DNA from: Branchiostoma belcheri
Taxonomy: Eukaryota; Chordata; Leptocardii; Amphioxiformes; Branchiostomatidae
DNA length: 64,000 bases
Reading direction: 5' to 3'
Assembly: GCF_001625305.1 (NCBI RefSeq)
Contig: NW_017804531.1
Coordinates: 96,138-160,137, forward strand
A model generated the notes under the pieces. It had not been told where the DNA came from, searched no databases, and saw nothing but the letters and a program-made list of their open reading frames with translations. Positions 49,101 to 56,406 of the stretch are shown here, in pieces; within the stretch, counting starts at the first letter, position 1; each line of letters opens with the position of its first letter. A program made the position numbers and the translations under genes.

Positions 49101-51225
49101 ATCAGGCCTCCTATAGCAGCGGGATGACGTCATTTGTTATTCGGACCACCCTATCGGAGCCATTAGCCATTAGAGCCGTGCCCCAGTGATGTCTTTGTCG
49201 CGCCGTAAATTACGTCTTCATGCGGGGAAGGCAATAACGTTTGTTGCAGCATCGATGACGGCGGGCTGGGCAGAATTGGCAGTTGAGAAACAATATATGC
49301 ATTGGCCAGAGTTGAGTGGCGTTCGCCTTGATTGAATTGTTTGTAGGCTTCAGTTGAGATGAATGTAGGACAGCTGTCTCAGCCTTCTTCATTCTGACTT
49401 CACTGAACCAGAATTATTTGATCACAGAACTTACTGTAACATATAAATATGTTGTCTGAGATAAATTTCCACAAGGGAGTCTTTCCCACAGAGGTAACTT
49501 TTTGTGTAGAAGTAGGGAATTCGAAAATGCAAGTGCTTTTTAGAGCCTGACTTATTTTATGTTCACAAAATACACATAGGACGGCTTTATCACGCCAGTG
49601 TGAATAGATAATTAAGGGATAGCCTGAGGGGTAACAGACCTCATTATACTCGAACTGCAGTTACACATTTTTCTCCTTTTGAAAAAAAAAATGAATGATG
49701 GATGATATTTTAGATTGGAAGACCAACATGTAACACACAGGAGATGTTGCTGAGGGAACTGGCTGTCTGTGTTAGACCATGGGTTTTTCTGAACAGGGGA
49801 ATAAGGGCGCTACTCCCTCATGTAACCAGACAGTGCCCCCATATCAATTTTGAAATTGTGGCTACATACACAACATTAACAAAGTCTCTCTCAAAATGAT
49901 CTTTTTCCTGTGTATAATATAAAAACAAAACATAATTATAACAAAGCATTACAAACTGTGTTCCTCTTGTAAAAATTCCAAAATCCTGTGCCAACCCCCC
50001 ACTCAGTCACTTTGCTCCATAGCCGTGCTTAAGTGATCTGCTCCCTCATACTAAATTTTTCTAGAAAAAAAACCTGCAGACTGTACAAAATGTATAGCCT
50101 CTATAGCAGGCTTATAGAACTGGGGGTTTGGTGGTCTTTGGCTCTTTTCTGATTAGCCCAGTTCTAAAAATCGGGGGTAATTCAACCAGGCCGGCTATGT
50201 TGTCTATATGCAATCAGAAAATACATAAAAGCTCCCAAAGACCATGAAGACCCCCAAAACCCCCAGTTTTTGGCATGCTATGGAGACTATACAGACTGTA
50301 CCACAATAGATTGGGCCCCTCCCACTAAGGCCATCTCATGCATTATTGATTAAACTGGATTGGAAAATGCTCCTCGTCAAAAGATGATATTCCAAAATTG
50401 CCCGGCTGCCATCTTTGTTTCCGTGAGCCAAACAACCAGGCAACAACTGTCCAAGTCATGGACTTAACAATGTATAAAAAATAGTTACAGTAACGTAAAT
50501 ATCTTTACAGTATTTAAGACTGAAGAATTACTGATACATGTAGGTGATGAAACTGAACTGTAAAGAGAGATATGTTTACGAGCAGCTATCTAATATGTTA
50601 TGAGCTGTATCTCCTATCAACGAAACGACTTAGTTAATTATATGGTTTCTGAACCTTGGATTTTTGTCAAAACCCGATCTGAGTTGAGTATTTGTAAGAA
50701 CTAAAATGTTTTGTTCATGAATTTGAATATATTTTGAGTTCCTATCTAAAAGGTGTCAATATATTGTTGTACAATTACATGTGTAGCTTGCCTCAAAAGC
50801 TGTTTATCATGGGCTTTATATACATTATACACATCTACTTCAATTTGATTTTACAAAAAGGTGAGGGTAGAACTAGAAGAGTACTGCACATCGGTGACCA
50901 TAAAGCCACAAAAAGATGCCTTTCAACGTAGGAGTAAAATCCCTCAAATGGGCATTTGGAATCAACAGAAAAAATCCAAAATGGAGATAAACAAAAAACA
51001 ATGATAAAAAAAATATCTTCAAGCAGTGAAGGGAAGGTACACCTGCGTAATTCTCACACAGAACGAGGCTTACTTTGTTCCCATCTCCTCCTCCTCTTCA
51101 TTGTTGTTGTTGTTGTTCCCTCCTTTCAGAGCTGCCATGAACGGCTGGCTGTGCCTGGGAGCCACCACCGCTTTGAACGTCCCCTTCCAGAATTTCTCAA
51201 ACAACAGTTTGTCCGTTTCTGCCAT
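13586..51225 (-). CDS. SRRM2/3/4: Srrm2/3/4 gene (SR-repeat splicing factor with alternative eMIC domain)
   Basis: Minus-strand nuclear spliceosome-associated protein, the single counterpart of vertebrate SRRM2, SRRM3 and SRRM4/nSR100. Thirteen exons join in one frame into 634 aa (human SRRM4 is about 611). In order: SRRM4-like FEKFWKGTFKAV (res 9-20), SRRM2-type FGISESYVDGSSFDP (75-89), polyQ/KKKKKK, long Ser/Arg-rich region, SRRM2-like DSRSLSYSPV (448-457), and the eMIC core RDSPSHLEPRRIT + SARKRPVPYYRPSP (540-566) with an S/R/Y tail. An alternative terminal exon at 18.5 kb gives a form lacking the eMIC C-half. Known: the eMIC arose as a neural alternative isoform of ancestral Srrm2 and drives microexon inclusion. 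Span includes the 3' UTR. The cwf21 exons were not found; an upstream promoter beyond 64 kb is inferred. Confidence 0.92.
16177..16423 (-). CDS. SRRM2/3/4: Srrm2/3/4 terminal exon, C-half of the eMIC domain
   Basis: Acceptor ctttcag|T, then SARKRPVPYYRPSPPSSYYD, repeated SRSRSYSYSRSRSRSR and an S/R/Y tail ending RESYRR, TGA at 16179-16177. Human SRRM4 has SARKRPIPYYRPSP followed by an S/R/Y tail, so this is the eMIC terminal exon that supports neural microexon splicing. Confidence 0.95.
17487..17574 (-). mobile_element. Fragment of gtgcaggta hAT-like MITE
   Basis: Contains gtgcaggtaaaatttgtctg and ggtgcaggtaattttcaatg, ends gagccctg. Same family as 41595-42009 and 57280-57590. Confidence 0.6.
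17584..17833. mobile_element. 250-bp MITE with perfect 9-bp target duplication
   Basis: Starts AGCACGTCAGAAC and ends GTTCTGCCGACGTGCT, flanked by ctgatgtac at 17575-17583 and 17834-17842. A reverse-oriented copy is at about 56998-57262. Confidence 0.82.
18250..18380 (+). repeat. Dispersed repeat (tcagtctactgaggaagacc family)
   Basis: Shares ctactgaggaagaccagagt and gtaactaccaacacagatga with copies at 21490-21695 (with inverted arm) and 29630-29735. All lie in Srrm2/3/4 introns. Confidence 0.7.
18499..18682 (-). CDS. SRRM2/3/4: Srrm2/3/4 alternative terminal exon (without eMIC C-half)
   Basis: Acceptor gaatctag|A after a pyrimidine-rich tract, then SPDCRQQRRIERSRIPPLSP, PRERDYGGRRVYYDVNRSP and RSRSRDDDRRRRR, ending at TGA 18501-18499. 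Phase fits both the 19.4-kb and the 20.1-kb exon. If polyadenylated here, the protein lacks SARKRPVPYYRPSP (about 613 aa via the 19.4-kb exon, 537 aa via the 20.1-kb exon). An ATTAAA lies near 18380 on the minus strand. If instead spliced onward it would be a poison exon. Confidence 0.82.
19407..19634 (-). CDS. SRRM2/3/4: Srrm2/3/4 exon, N-half of the eMIC core
   Basis: Encodes an SR run (SGSGSSRSRSRSHSASRSPS), then GRSRSYSPIIPRRRNRDSPS and HLEPRRIT. Human SRRM4 has RSYSPMRKRRRDSPSHLEARRIT at the same place. Donor AG|GTAAAA is followed by two competing terminal exons in the same phase (18.5 and 16.4 kb). Confidence 0.95.
19780..20010 (+). repeat. Mosaic of two foldback-family fragments
   Basis: 19780-19870 has the right-arm sequence of the 44.5-kb foldback (tatctcattacctggacatc). 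19910-20010 matches the 9.6-kb foldback (gaataaagagac, accgtctgccaccttcctca). Confidence 0.6.
20086..20178 (-). CDS. SRRM2/3/4: Srrm2/3/4 exon with SRRM2 C-terminal motif
   Basis: Encodes RDSRSLSYSPVGRISRDMSP then ARRSPSYSPR. DSRSLSYSPV is shared with the extreme C-terminal region of human SRRM2. Acceptor ctccag|A, donor AG|GTAAGG. Confidence 0.9.
20662..20853 (-). CDS. SRRM2/3/4: Srrm2/3/4 exon, RSRSYS-rich
   Basis: Encodes MSRDESPRKQQEVRRSRSYS, RSPAARSRSRSYSHSPSRSP and KSPSPPPQRR. Acceptor ctacag|G, donor AG|GTAGGA. Confidence 0.9.
21490..21695 (-). repeat. Dispersed foldback repeat (same family as 18.25 kb)
   Basis: Contains gaccagtcactctggtcttc / ctcagtagactaaccc, and an opposing end gtaactactaacacagac. 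Confidence 0.65.
21708..21958 (-). CDS. SRRM2/3/4: Srrm2/3/4 exon, RS-rich
   Basis: Encodes AESPVTQRPRASDARRYQSP, then KSYRSPQQTADNRGHSSGQ and RDRSRSSSHSESERSRGSV. Phase 0 in, 2 bases out; another frame is also open, but only this one matches the flanking phases and is SR-like. Confidence 0.88.
22040..22337 (-). mobile_element. LINE reverse-transcriptase C-terminal remnant
   Basis: Minus-strand translation RKFHTESLFPQTIPSLWNKL followed by PCECF resembles the conserved C-terminal end of CR1/L2-type non-LTR ORFs (SFFPRTIxxWNxLP). A short degenerate fragment in a Srrm2/3/4 intron. Confidence 0.6.
22338..22430. mobile_element. MITE, same 9-bp-TSD family, inside a LINE remnant
   Basis: TAGCCTGGGTGCCATCCTG ... 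GGATGGCACCCATGCCAGGCTA with flanks gcaaaacat and gcaaaatgt (7 of 9 matching). In the intron between the 22.5- and 21.9-kb exons. Confidence 0.78.
22480..22660 (-). CDS. SRRM2/3/4: Srrm2/3/4 exon, Ser/Pro-rich
   Basis: Encodes SASPSPERKSKSSKLSKSGS, SPRKHKGGKPSRSPPSRSPS and a PPPQQSPPRRL tail. It exits in phase 0 (CAG|GTATGA), unlike every other exon here, and is obligately coupled to the next exon, which enters in phase 0. Confidence 0.88.
23211..23292 (+). repeat. (TGTATC)n and (ACATGT)n simple repeats
   Basis: Five TGTATC units followed by a catgtacatgtacatgtac run. A shorter TGTATC run starts the 31.44-kb repeat. Confidence 0.85.
23378..23518 (-). CDS. SRRM2/3/4: Srrm2/3/4 exon, K-rich and poly-Ser
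   Basis: Encodes SVSKTPPRKEKHGKKKKRKE, then RTPTPSSSSSSSDSDSDSSS. Acid-interrupted serine runs are typical of SRRM proteins. Acceptor gcccag|A, donor AG|GTCAGT. Confidence 0.9.
25382..25438 (-). CDS. SRRM2/3/4: Srrm2/3/4 exon, K/R-rich
   Basis: 57 nt encoding RSKSPSPKRKHKEKSKRRK. Acceptor tgtcag|A, donor AG|GTAGGA; in-frame cassette. Confidence 0.88.
26042..26077 (-). CDS. SRRM2/3/4: Srrm2/3/4 36-nt exon
   Basis: Small exon encoding RSESRSKSGRKH. Acceptor ttgcag|A, donor AG|GTATGT. A multiple of three with the same phase class as its neighbours, so skipping keeps the frame. Confidence 0.82.
29070..29132 (-). CDS. SRRM2/3/4: Srrm2/3/4 exon, RS/K-rich
   Basis: 63 nt encoding RSRSSSPERKEKKRSRKHKR. 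Acceptor ctgcag|G, donor AG|GTATGC; in-frame cassette. Confidence 0.88.
30040..30110 (-). mobile_element. Possible retroelement 3' end
   Basis: Minus strand reads tttgcaattagcctccgggc, then acgaatttgcaataaacttt, a LINE-like 3' tail with a terminal AATAAA. Confidence 0.4.
31440..31560 (+). repeat. GC-rich repeat fragment starting at TGTATC units
   Basis: ctgtatctgtatcagtatag, then ccggtataaccgcc and cacgcggcgtggcggcagc, GC-rich compared with flanks. Likely an interspersed element of unknown class. Confidence 0.45.
32426..32503 (-). CDS. SRRM2/3/4: Srrm2/3/4 exon, poly-Lys
   Basis: Encodes MIREPSSSPSPPPKKKKKKS and GRGRS, aligning with SRRM2 LVRESSSSRSPTP...KKKKKKK...RGRRS. Acceptor cctcag|C, donor AG|GTGAAT; 78 nt, in-frame cassette. 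Confidence 0.9.
32790..33006. mobile_element. Degenerate Harbinger-like MITE copy
   Basis: Shares gactggtttacaattcaaat, tgaattttgagcttt and aaatatgagcattttggagt with the element at 56041-56406, and ends atgtggcc|tta. Confidence 0.65.
33348..33533 (-). CDS. SRRM2/3/4: Srrm2/3/4 exon with SESYVDG block
   Basis: Encodes ANPKESHQLAEANEKKN, LKMKEAFGISESYVDG, SSFDPARRAKEAEARK and a QQQ tract. Human SRRM2 has ETHQLAELNEKKN and AFGISDSYVDGSSFDP directly after its cwf21 domain, so identity is firm. Acceptor ttacag|T, donor AA|GTGAGT. Its acceptor region is tandemly duplicated upstream (33.7-34.1 kb). Confidence 0.95.
33714..33739 (-). pseudogene. Duplicated exon start (decoy 3' splice site copy 2)
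   Basis: Minus-strand ttgttgttgcag followed by 26 nt differing at one base from the start of the 33.5-kb exon (VNPKESHQ), then diverging to HTKMHPNY and a stop. No donor follows. It has a better pyrimidine tract than the real acceptor. Confidence 0.85.
33910..33918 (-). pseudogene. Duplicated exon start, deleted form (copy 3)
   Basis: Minus-strand gtcattgcag followed by only TGTGAATCC, then the shared downstream sequence taactactgg. The exon-derived part has been deleted. Confidence 0.7.
34103..34127 (-). pseudogene. Duplicated exon start (decoy 3' splice site copy 4)
   Basis: Minus-strand ttgttgttgcag followed by TGCAAATCCCAACGAGAGCC and ACCAG, encoding ANPNESHQ, then the same diverging tail as copy 2. 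Confidence 0.82.
34901..35135 (+). repeat. Two-copy tandem duplication (about 117 bp)
   Basis: Both copies share agcagcttgggcaggaca-like starts and catttcttgtaagttcccaa. Confidence 0.8.
35310..35650 (+). repeat. Two-copy tandem duplication (about 165 bp)
   Basis: Copies share ttttcagtcaacaaatgc-like sequence, ggtacagttggt, gtaagtttctaaacctttt and cctacatgtagg. Confidence 0.8.
36140..36250 (+). mobile_element. Short foldback MITE copy (44.5-kb family)
   Basis: aaacagttactcaagcaact...gatatgattttgg is followed directly by the right-arm sequence ttattacctggatgtctaac; the centre is deleted. Confidence 0.7.
36281..36710 (+). repeat. Two-copy tandem duplication (about 245 bp)
   Basis: Copies share aaatccttc...gaattta, aattccaagctgcaaggct-like sequence and agaccaacatggtag, gtaatcttgtg. 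Confidence 0.8.
37375..37715 (+). repeat. Two-copy tandem duplication (about 165 bp)
   Basis: Copies share aaccattgtta, agcagcagcttct, acaatgatgatgaaa-like sequence, caacattgcagatc and aaatgtctcttttct. Confidence 0.8.
39302..39455. repeat. Foldback element with CTACCAGGCTT arms
   Basis: Left arm tagcctctaccaggcttcgg pairs with right arm aaagcctggtagagc. Partial relatives at 23041-23115 and 47080-47205 share ccaactcccctggcat. Confidence 0.7.
41595..42009. mobile_element. hAT-like MITE, CAGGGCTCAAAATACT termini
   Basis: Starts CAGGGCTCAAAATACT and ends AGTATTTTGAGCCC. The interior has repeated gtgcaggta units. An internal gtgcaggta-rich duplicate precedes it at 40960-41110. Confidence 0.75.
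42339..42704. mobile_element. hAT-like MITE with 8-bp target duplication
   Basis: 366 bp, CAGGGCTCGAAATTC ... GTATTTCCAGCCCTG, flanked by gctggtgt (42331-42338) and gttggtgt (42705-42712), 7 of 8 matching. The interior is rich in ggtgcacc. No transposase. Confidence 0.82.
43587..43834 (+). repeat. Two-copy tandem duplication (about 140 bp)
   Basis: Copies share ctctgcattttgaagactgt, ttatag, agtttcatgcttct and ggtgaattttgatca. Confidence 0.85.
44541..44769. mobile_element. Long near-perfect palindromic MITE
   Basis: Left arm atatgccaaaaaacagttac...ctttcgtcagtgactgagag pairs almost perfectly over about 100 bp with the right arm ending gtttttggcatat, around a loop of about 30 bp. Family members at 25-180, 19780-19870, 23650-23740, 36140-36250 and 55255-55430. 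Confidence 0.88.
46620..46960 (+). mobile_element. Degenerate LINE ORF end, duplicated
   Basis: Plus-strand RLRWYGHLQGTDMKKRP matches the typical RT C-terminal block (LRWxGHVxRM). A second degenerate copy precedes it (ggccacctccaaagaatgg, gaagatcct). Stops and frameshifts throughout. Confidence 0.65.
47611..48105 (+). repeat. Minisatellite with higher-order structure
   Basis: Nine units of 54-56 bp built on ccattyrttttgtaa and ggttccttgcacttgctac. Units differ in a three-step rotation, giving an approximately 165-bp higher-order repeat (gccagtgggtaccatct marks every third unit). Confidence 0.9.
48795..49560. mobile_element. Foldback element of about 765 bp, about 115-bp inverted arms
   Basis: Left arm aagtcaggctctaaacagca...gcagaaatttatctcagaca is matched in inverse by 49447-49555. 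The centre is unusually GC-rich with no clear ORF. Confidence 0.8.
50093..50292 (+). mobile_element. MITE, tatagcctc family
   Basis: Contains tagcctctatagcaggctta, tagcccagttctaaaaatcg, ggctatgttgtctatatgca and cccccaaaacccccag. The same element occurs in reverse at 52786-52982. Confidence 0.8.
51074..51225 (-). CDS. SRRM2/3/4: Srrm2/3/4 candidate first exon, FEKFW block
   Basis: ATG at 51225-51223 in a good context (ccaagATGG). Encodes MAETDKLLFEKFWKGTFKAV then VAPRHSQPFMAALKGG, polyN and EEEE. The core LFEKFWxGTFKAV is the N-terminal signature I recall for vertebrate SRRM4/SRRM3. Donor AA|GTAAGC. It ends with two leftover bases, exactly what the 33.5-kb exon needs, and no other in-frame coding exon was found in the 17.5-kb intron between. 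I infer an alternative first exon with its promoter in the GC-richer stretch at 51.3-51.9 kb. Confidence 0.8.
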
Positions 51226-51910
51226 CTTGGTTTACCGTAATAAATTACGAATAATAAGGCGGATGTATTTAAAGTCACTGATGAAACAGCAGGATACTGT
51301 GGCACCTAGAGAGTGAGTGGGTACTACACGTACACCCGTGAGGAACGTAGAGCCGATCTTACGATCTTACAACAACCCTGTCCTCTGACACATCCTTTCT
51401 CTCAGCAGCATAGCAGCAGCATCTTGGCAGAGCTTCACTGATGAGCCACGAGTCTACTGCAATTTGTCGAAGACTGCTTTATGCCATCAACCGCCCACTC
51501 CTTTCGGAACAAAGGAGATAAACCTTCCCACACACGACGCCGATCTCCAATCCTCTTCTGTGATGACTGCTATAATAAGAGCACAGTTCTTACACACACG
51601 TATACGCAGCCGGCATAATCTTCGGCAGTCGACAGTGAGAACCGAATCAGCCAATAACGCTGCTGTAAGGAAGCTCAGGTATTGATCTCGAGGAGAGAGG
51701 GAAATCCTGTGCAATGCCGGTGTGGTTGTGAGGCAGGAACTGACGACACACCACACACACCTGCTACCTCTGGCTAGTGCAGGGAGAAACAGCGTTATTC
51801 GGGCCGGCACATTGTGTGGGGGTCGAACGGTCCGTTAACCAATACAGTGCCACCTGACGTCGGCACAGTCCACTTGAAATCTGCGGGGGTGTCGGCTATC
51901 CTGACAACAA
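51226..51910 (-). promoter_or_regulatory. Candidate promoter and 5' UTR of the FEKFW isoform
   Basis: Unique, GC/CpG-richer stretch directly upstream of the ATG with no recognisable repeat. No TATA box stands out. Called by position only. Confidence 0.35.
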
Positions 51911-52785
51911 GTTTTGACACGCAACGAGAAAACTGGTGCAGCTTCTAACGTATCTTTTTTAGAATTTGGAAAATAGTCACCGCAACATAACCACACGCAA
52001 GAATAGGTGACCACATAATGTTTACAGTAAATCAGAGGAATGGGGAAAAAGCCCTTTCATGTTCAAAGAACACTGAATATGTAACCACCCTCCTGTCTAC
52101 GCGTGCCAGATGCTTTGTTCCCCTGGGCTCATTTGCATGACATTAACCCCGATGCCCTGGGGGAATATGACGACTGAACAGAACAGATCGGATCGGATCG
52201 GTGCTATTTGTTCAATGACGCCTGCTGCATCTGTCGCAGACCACAAAAAGTGGACAAAGGCAGTGACAATTTTTTTCCTTTTCAATTTTTCCTTGAAATT
52301 CCCTTTTCAGTACACTAAAAATCTAGACAAAACCTACAAACGAAACCACCAAAAGCGGTACTCCAAAACCTGACAAATGGAGACAAAAAATAAATAAACA
52401 GAAAAATTGAGAAAAAAAAATTGGCTCTTTGGACGACCTTGGGTGACCTTGGCAAAGACATTTTTCAATTAAAGATTTGAATTTTCGATAGAGAACAAAG
52501 AACTCAGTAACGTCTGTACCACCTTTTCCACTGAAAAAGCTACACTATTTTAAACCTCCTTGCTTTGACACAAAGAGTGCAATGAACAAAAGAAATTCAG
52601 GCCATGTGAACAATACATTTCATATATCATTAAGCTGTTTGTATTTTCAGCTGGCTGCTTGTTGTTGGGTGGGGGTAGTAAGGAATATATAATGAGGATA
52701 GGAACACCTGCCTCATTACACGTACCACTTATCCAAGCACAAAGGAACAAGGCTGAAGAACAACAAGGCTAAAAACTGCTGGAGG

Positions 52786-52982
52786 TATAGCCTCCATATC
52801 ATGCCAAAACCTGGGGGTTTTGGGGGTCTTCGGGAGCTTTTGTGTGCTATTTTCTGATTGCATATAGACAACAAATATAGCCAGCCTGGTTGAATTACCC
52901 CCTTTTTTAGAGCTGGGCTATTCAGAAAACAGCCGAAGACCACCAAATCCCCAGTTCTATAAGCCTGCTACGGAGGCTATGG
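52786..52982 (-). mobile_element. MITE, tatagcctc family, reverse copy
   Basis: Reverse complement of the 50.1-kb copy: tagcctccatatcatgcc, ggggttttgggggtcttcgg, ttgcatatagacaaca, aagcctgctacggaggctat. Confidence 0.8.
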
Positions 52983-55100
52983 GGGTACAGCTGATGAGGT
53001 TTAACTTGTATGCAAGAACATGCAAGAAATGTCTGCTTTAGGACTAGTTCAACCTACATTTGTAAAGCCTTATACATTATGTAGAGTCACTATACTAGAC
53101 GCTGTACATGTACAAGACCACAAGAACAGAACTAGAGTGCTACCATCCATCTTTCAAGATGGAAGGATGCCTACTAGTACTACTGTACTGGAAGAAAAAA
53201 AATACTTGGGACTCTAATGTGCTTATTGTTTCTATCTTTATGTTCTACAATTAATCAAAATTTAACGCTGTACACGACGTCAATGACAGCATATTTAAGA
53301 GATGAAAGTCCCATAAAATAGGATTTGGGTGCAGGTGCAGGGCAAAGCATGAAAACATATTTTCCTAAATCCCTATTCATTCATGATTTAAGGGCACTTT
53401 GCCTTGTAAGCTGCTCTTATATTGTATAAGTACAGACTAACACCTTATAGTACAAGGCTTAGTGTGAACACCCGCGTGCTTTCAGGGCTCTTTCCCTCCA
53501 TGAAAAAGCTGCTTACATAAACTGTTTATTTTGGTCTTTTGTCAAGATATCAGCAATATCCTGCGCCTAACCAGATTTACACAATTTACAGGGCTACATG
53601 TATAGGGTTACACATGGGAGAGCAACATATGAGTAAGTGTGATCACATTCCTCTATAGTTTTTCAATAAACTATACAAAGATCTTCATATTGACACAGAG
53701 CACTGTTTGGACCTTAGCTTGCAGCCACCAAGCTTTTGTCAGTGGAGAATATGATATTTCAGACTGTACAAAGAAAAAGAAGATATGACAGTTTTGTGGA
53801 ACTTCAATGATCTAGACTCTCTTTGACGAAACGTTTCAAGCCAAAGGCTTGATGACGCGGAATATCTCTTTTAGTCCACTGGGAACATTTTCTGTTTTTC
53901 TTTCTCAATGAACAAATTGGTCTGGGACTGAGTCAGCTAGAAAGTGGAAGAATTACGATTAACATGCATGAATGCATCCAATCATTAAGAGTTGAATAAT
54001 TCAAGTTCTGATACAAGAAATGTTAACATGAAATAACAACAACAGTCCAGTCATTAACCTACGAAGTTGTCTTCTGAATTTGGCCTATTTGAAAATTGAA
54101 AAAATACCAATAATTGATACATGTACTTCAAGCTAAGCCACAGACGTTACAGATTGAAAACAACTAGTGTAGCATCACGTTTACATACTCAGCTTAACCT
54201 TGGAACTAAATTGTCTGAGACACTGATTTGGTTTTCTGCATCACACACTTTCATGTAAACATGGGAAGAACATTAATTTAAAACATCAATCTTGAAAACA
54301 ACAAATTTTTAAAGTGTTCACTCTTAATGCTTTCATTGTGGAAAGAAATCATGATCAAGAAGGAAGGCAAAGAAAACAACATGCACCTATATTATAGTAT
54401 AGGGCATGGATAAGCCCTAACAAACACCTACATGTATGCAAGAAAGCAATTTCAACTACAGTAACTGTTTCATCTTTCCACTCTCTGGGACATTCAATCT
54501 AGCGGCATATAAATGGCCACTTATGTTCCCAAGTTGTAGGTTGTACTTCATGTTTACTATACTGTCAGTTCTCTCCCAAAGTCAAGAGCTAGCAAGAGGT
54601 TTTACATGTAGCTTTCGTGTCTCATCAACAACATCAGTCCCTTAACTGGGCCAAATAAAAAACACTCCATCGTCCATTGAAATGTACAAAGTCATGCGCA
54701 TGTACATGTGATGATCTTAATATGGATGTTTTGGCAAATACAATACAACCAGTGAAGAGTAGTGTCTTGGAGTTCTAAAACTGCTAATATATCATTACAG
54801 TCCTTTTTATCCCAGCGGACGTTTTTGTTCTTAACTTTGAGTGACTAAACCAGCTCTGCTCCTGATACTGATAGTTGACCAGAAATTCTGAGATAAACAC
54901 ATCCAAAAAGGAGCATTGTATATGTAAAGAAGACTGCTAATTGCAAAGATAGTGTCTGCACGTACATAAACCATCTTGCCCTGTAGTAACCCTTGCTTTT
55001 TCTTGGAAATTGGTCTGTCTCGTGTGGATTGGCTAAGTCCTTGAAGCCAACATGGCAAGCTGTAATAGGCCTCCTTGTCAAGCACAATCATAGAAACTTC
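52983..55100. other. Non-coding, nothing recognised
   Basis: AT-rich sequence without gene-like ORFs or clear elements. May be intron if the Srrm2/3/4 gene has cwf21 exons beyond 64 kb. Confidence 0.45.
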
Positions 55101-55107
55101 AAATCTC

Positions 55108-55631
55108 CTTGTAGCCAAGCCAACATCAGATACATACCGACCCAACCTACGTCTTCCCTAGACCATTATCTGGTCTCCTTCCCCCACTCAGTCAGCTGAC
55201 AGCCTTGCTGACAAGCTGGATTTCTACAATCTTTGCTGATTGATTTGAACTGGACATGATTTTGGAAACGGTCAGACGTTTCAGCTTATAAACCTGTATT
55301 TCTCCTTCACTGACGAAAGGTAGTGGATGCTACATGTACCTAAATCTGACTGTTTCCAAAATCATATCCAGTTGCTTGAGGAACTGTTTTTTGGCGTATC
55401 TTATTACCTGAATGTCAAACCTTCAATGACGTAAGCGTACATAATATTCGAAAGTTCATGAACCAAAGGCAAAACTTGGCACAGCCATCTCTTTGAACAA
55501 GGTGTAGCCAAGCCAACATCAGATACATACAGAGGCAGCCTACGTCTTCCCTAGACCCTTATCTGGTCTCCTTCCCCCCTCTCAGTCAGCTGACAGCCTT
55601 GCTGACAAGCCGGATTTCCACAACCTTTGCG
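55108..55631 (+). repeat. Direct duplication interrupted by a foldback MITE
   Basis: 55108-55235 and 55504-55631 share tgtagccaagccaacatcag, cctacgtcttccctagacc and gctgacagccttgctgacaa. Between them 55255-55430 is a 44.5-kb-family foldback (gacatgattttggaaacggt). Confidence 0.8.
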
Positions 55632-55860
55632 GAAAGACGGACGGCCTACGATATCGCCTTGTTTACACCTGTACTTCCGAGCCACCAAGACTTCGCGGGA
55701 GATTACGATCGCTTCACGTACAGCAGCAGTTCATTAATCATGCAAAAAGTCAGCCTGTGTTTCGCAGAAGAGAGGCGAGAAGTTTTTATTTGAGTTTTGA
55801 ATCTCAGTGGAAGAACGTGATGACGTCAACGGCTTGTTACTTTCATGCAGGCATCCGTCT
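55632..55860. other. GC-richer unique island (possible conserved non-coding element)
   Basis: Follows the second duplicate. Contains gaaagacggacggcctacga and cgtgatgacgtcaacggc (with a CRE-like tgacgtca). No acceptable coding structure. Confidence 0.3.
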
Positions 55861-56040
55861 TTGAGTGTGAATAAAGCCACACCTTTAAGATTGCAGTGAG
55901 CACTTTAAGCTATATACATGAGACAAATGTTTTCAAAAATAGTTTCATCAGATTGTAGAAAATAGGACATTGGGATTTTCTTTCACACAATCAGCAAGGT
56001 AAGAGACATTACCAGTTGTGTGCAATCCTAAACGTCTTTA

Positions 56041-56406
56041 GGCCACACCAATTTAATTTGTTGGTTCTCGGATTTTTTCAGGAAAAACATAAAGCGACAG
56101 GGCGAAAAAAAATAAAAATAAAAACAGATCTAGGCATCCTATTATAGCCCCAAATGCTACGATAGGAGGTATGAAGTCAACACACCAGGCTGGTTCAAAA
56201 TTTAAACAATGAATTTTGAACTTCTAATGATACCACTGCATTGAAAGATGGAATAACCGTAATGGCTAGGAAGAAAAGGACTGTTTTCAACTGTTCAGGG
56301 CAAAATATGAGCATTTTGCAGTTGATTCTGAATTTTTTTTTTTTTTGCAAATCAGGAAAAAATGAAGAGGCGAATCCGAGAACCAACAAATTAAATTGGT
56401 GTGGCC
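56041..56406. mobile_element. PIF/Harbinger-like MITE with TTA target duplication
   Basis: TIRs GGCCACACCAATTTAATTTG ... ATTAAATTGGTGTGGCC, flanked by TTA at 56038-56040 and 56407-56409. Pair of 995-1379. Confidence 0.85.

Larger units (their letters stand above)
34301..51073 (-). other. Large Srrm2/3/4 intron; no further exon recognised
   Basis: Rest of the 17.5-kb intron between the FEKFW exon and the SESYVDG exon. It holds local tandem duplications, MITEs, a minisatellite and a LINE remnant. I looked for cwf21-type coding blocks on the minus strand and found none. A GC-richer unique stretch near 38.95-39.24 kb could be a conserved non-coding element. Confidence 0.6.

Noticed and set aside
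33534..51073. cwf21-domain exons expected for an SRRM2-type protein
   Set aside because: Searched by eye on the minus strand here and in 51-64 kb for the conserved blocks; none found, so none annotated. A short exon could have been missed.
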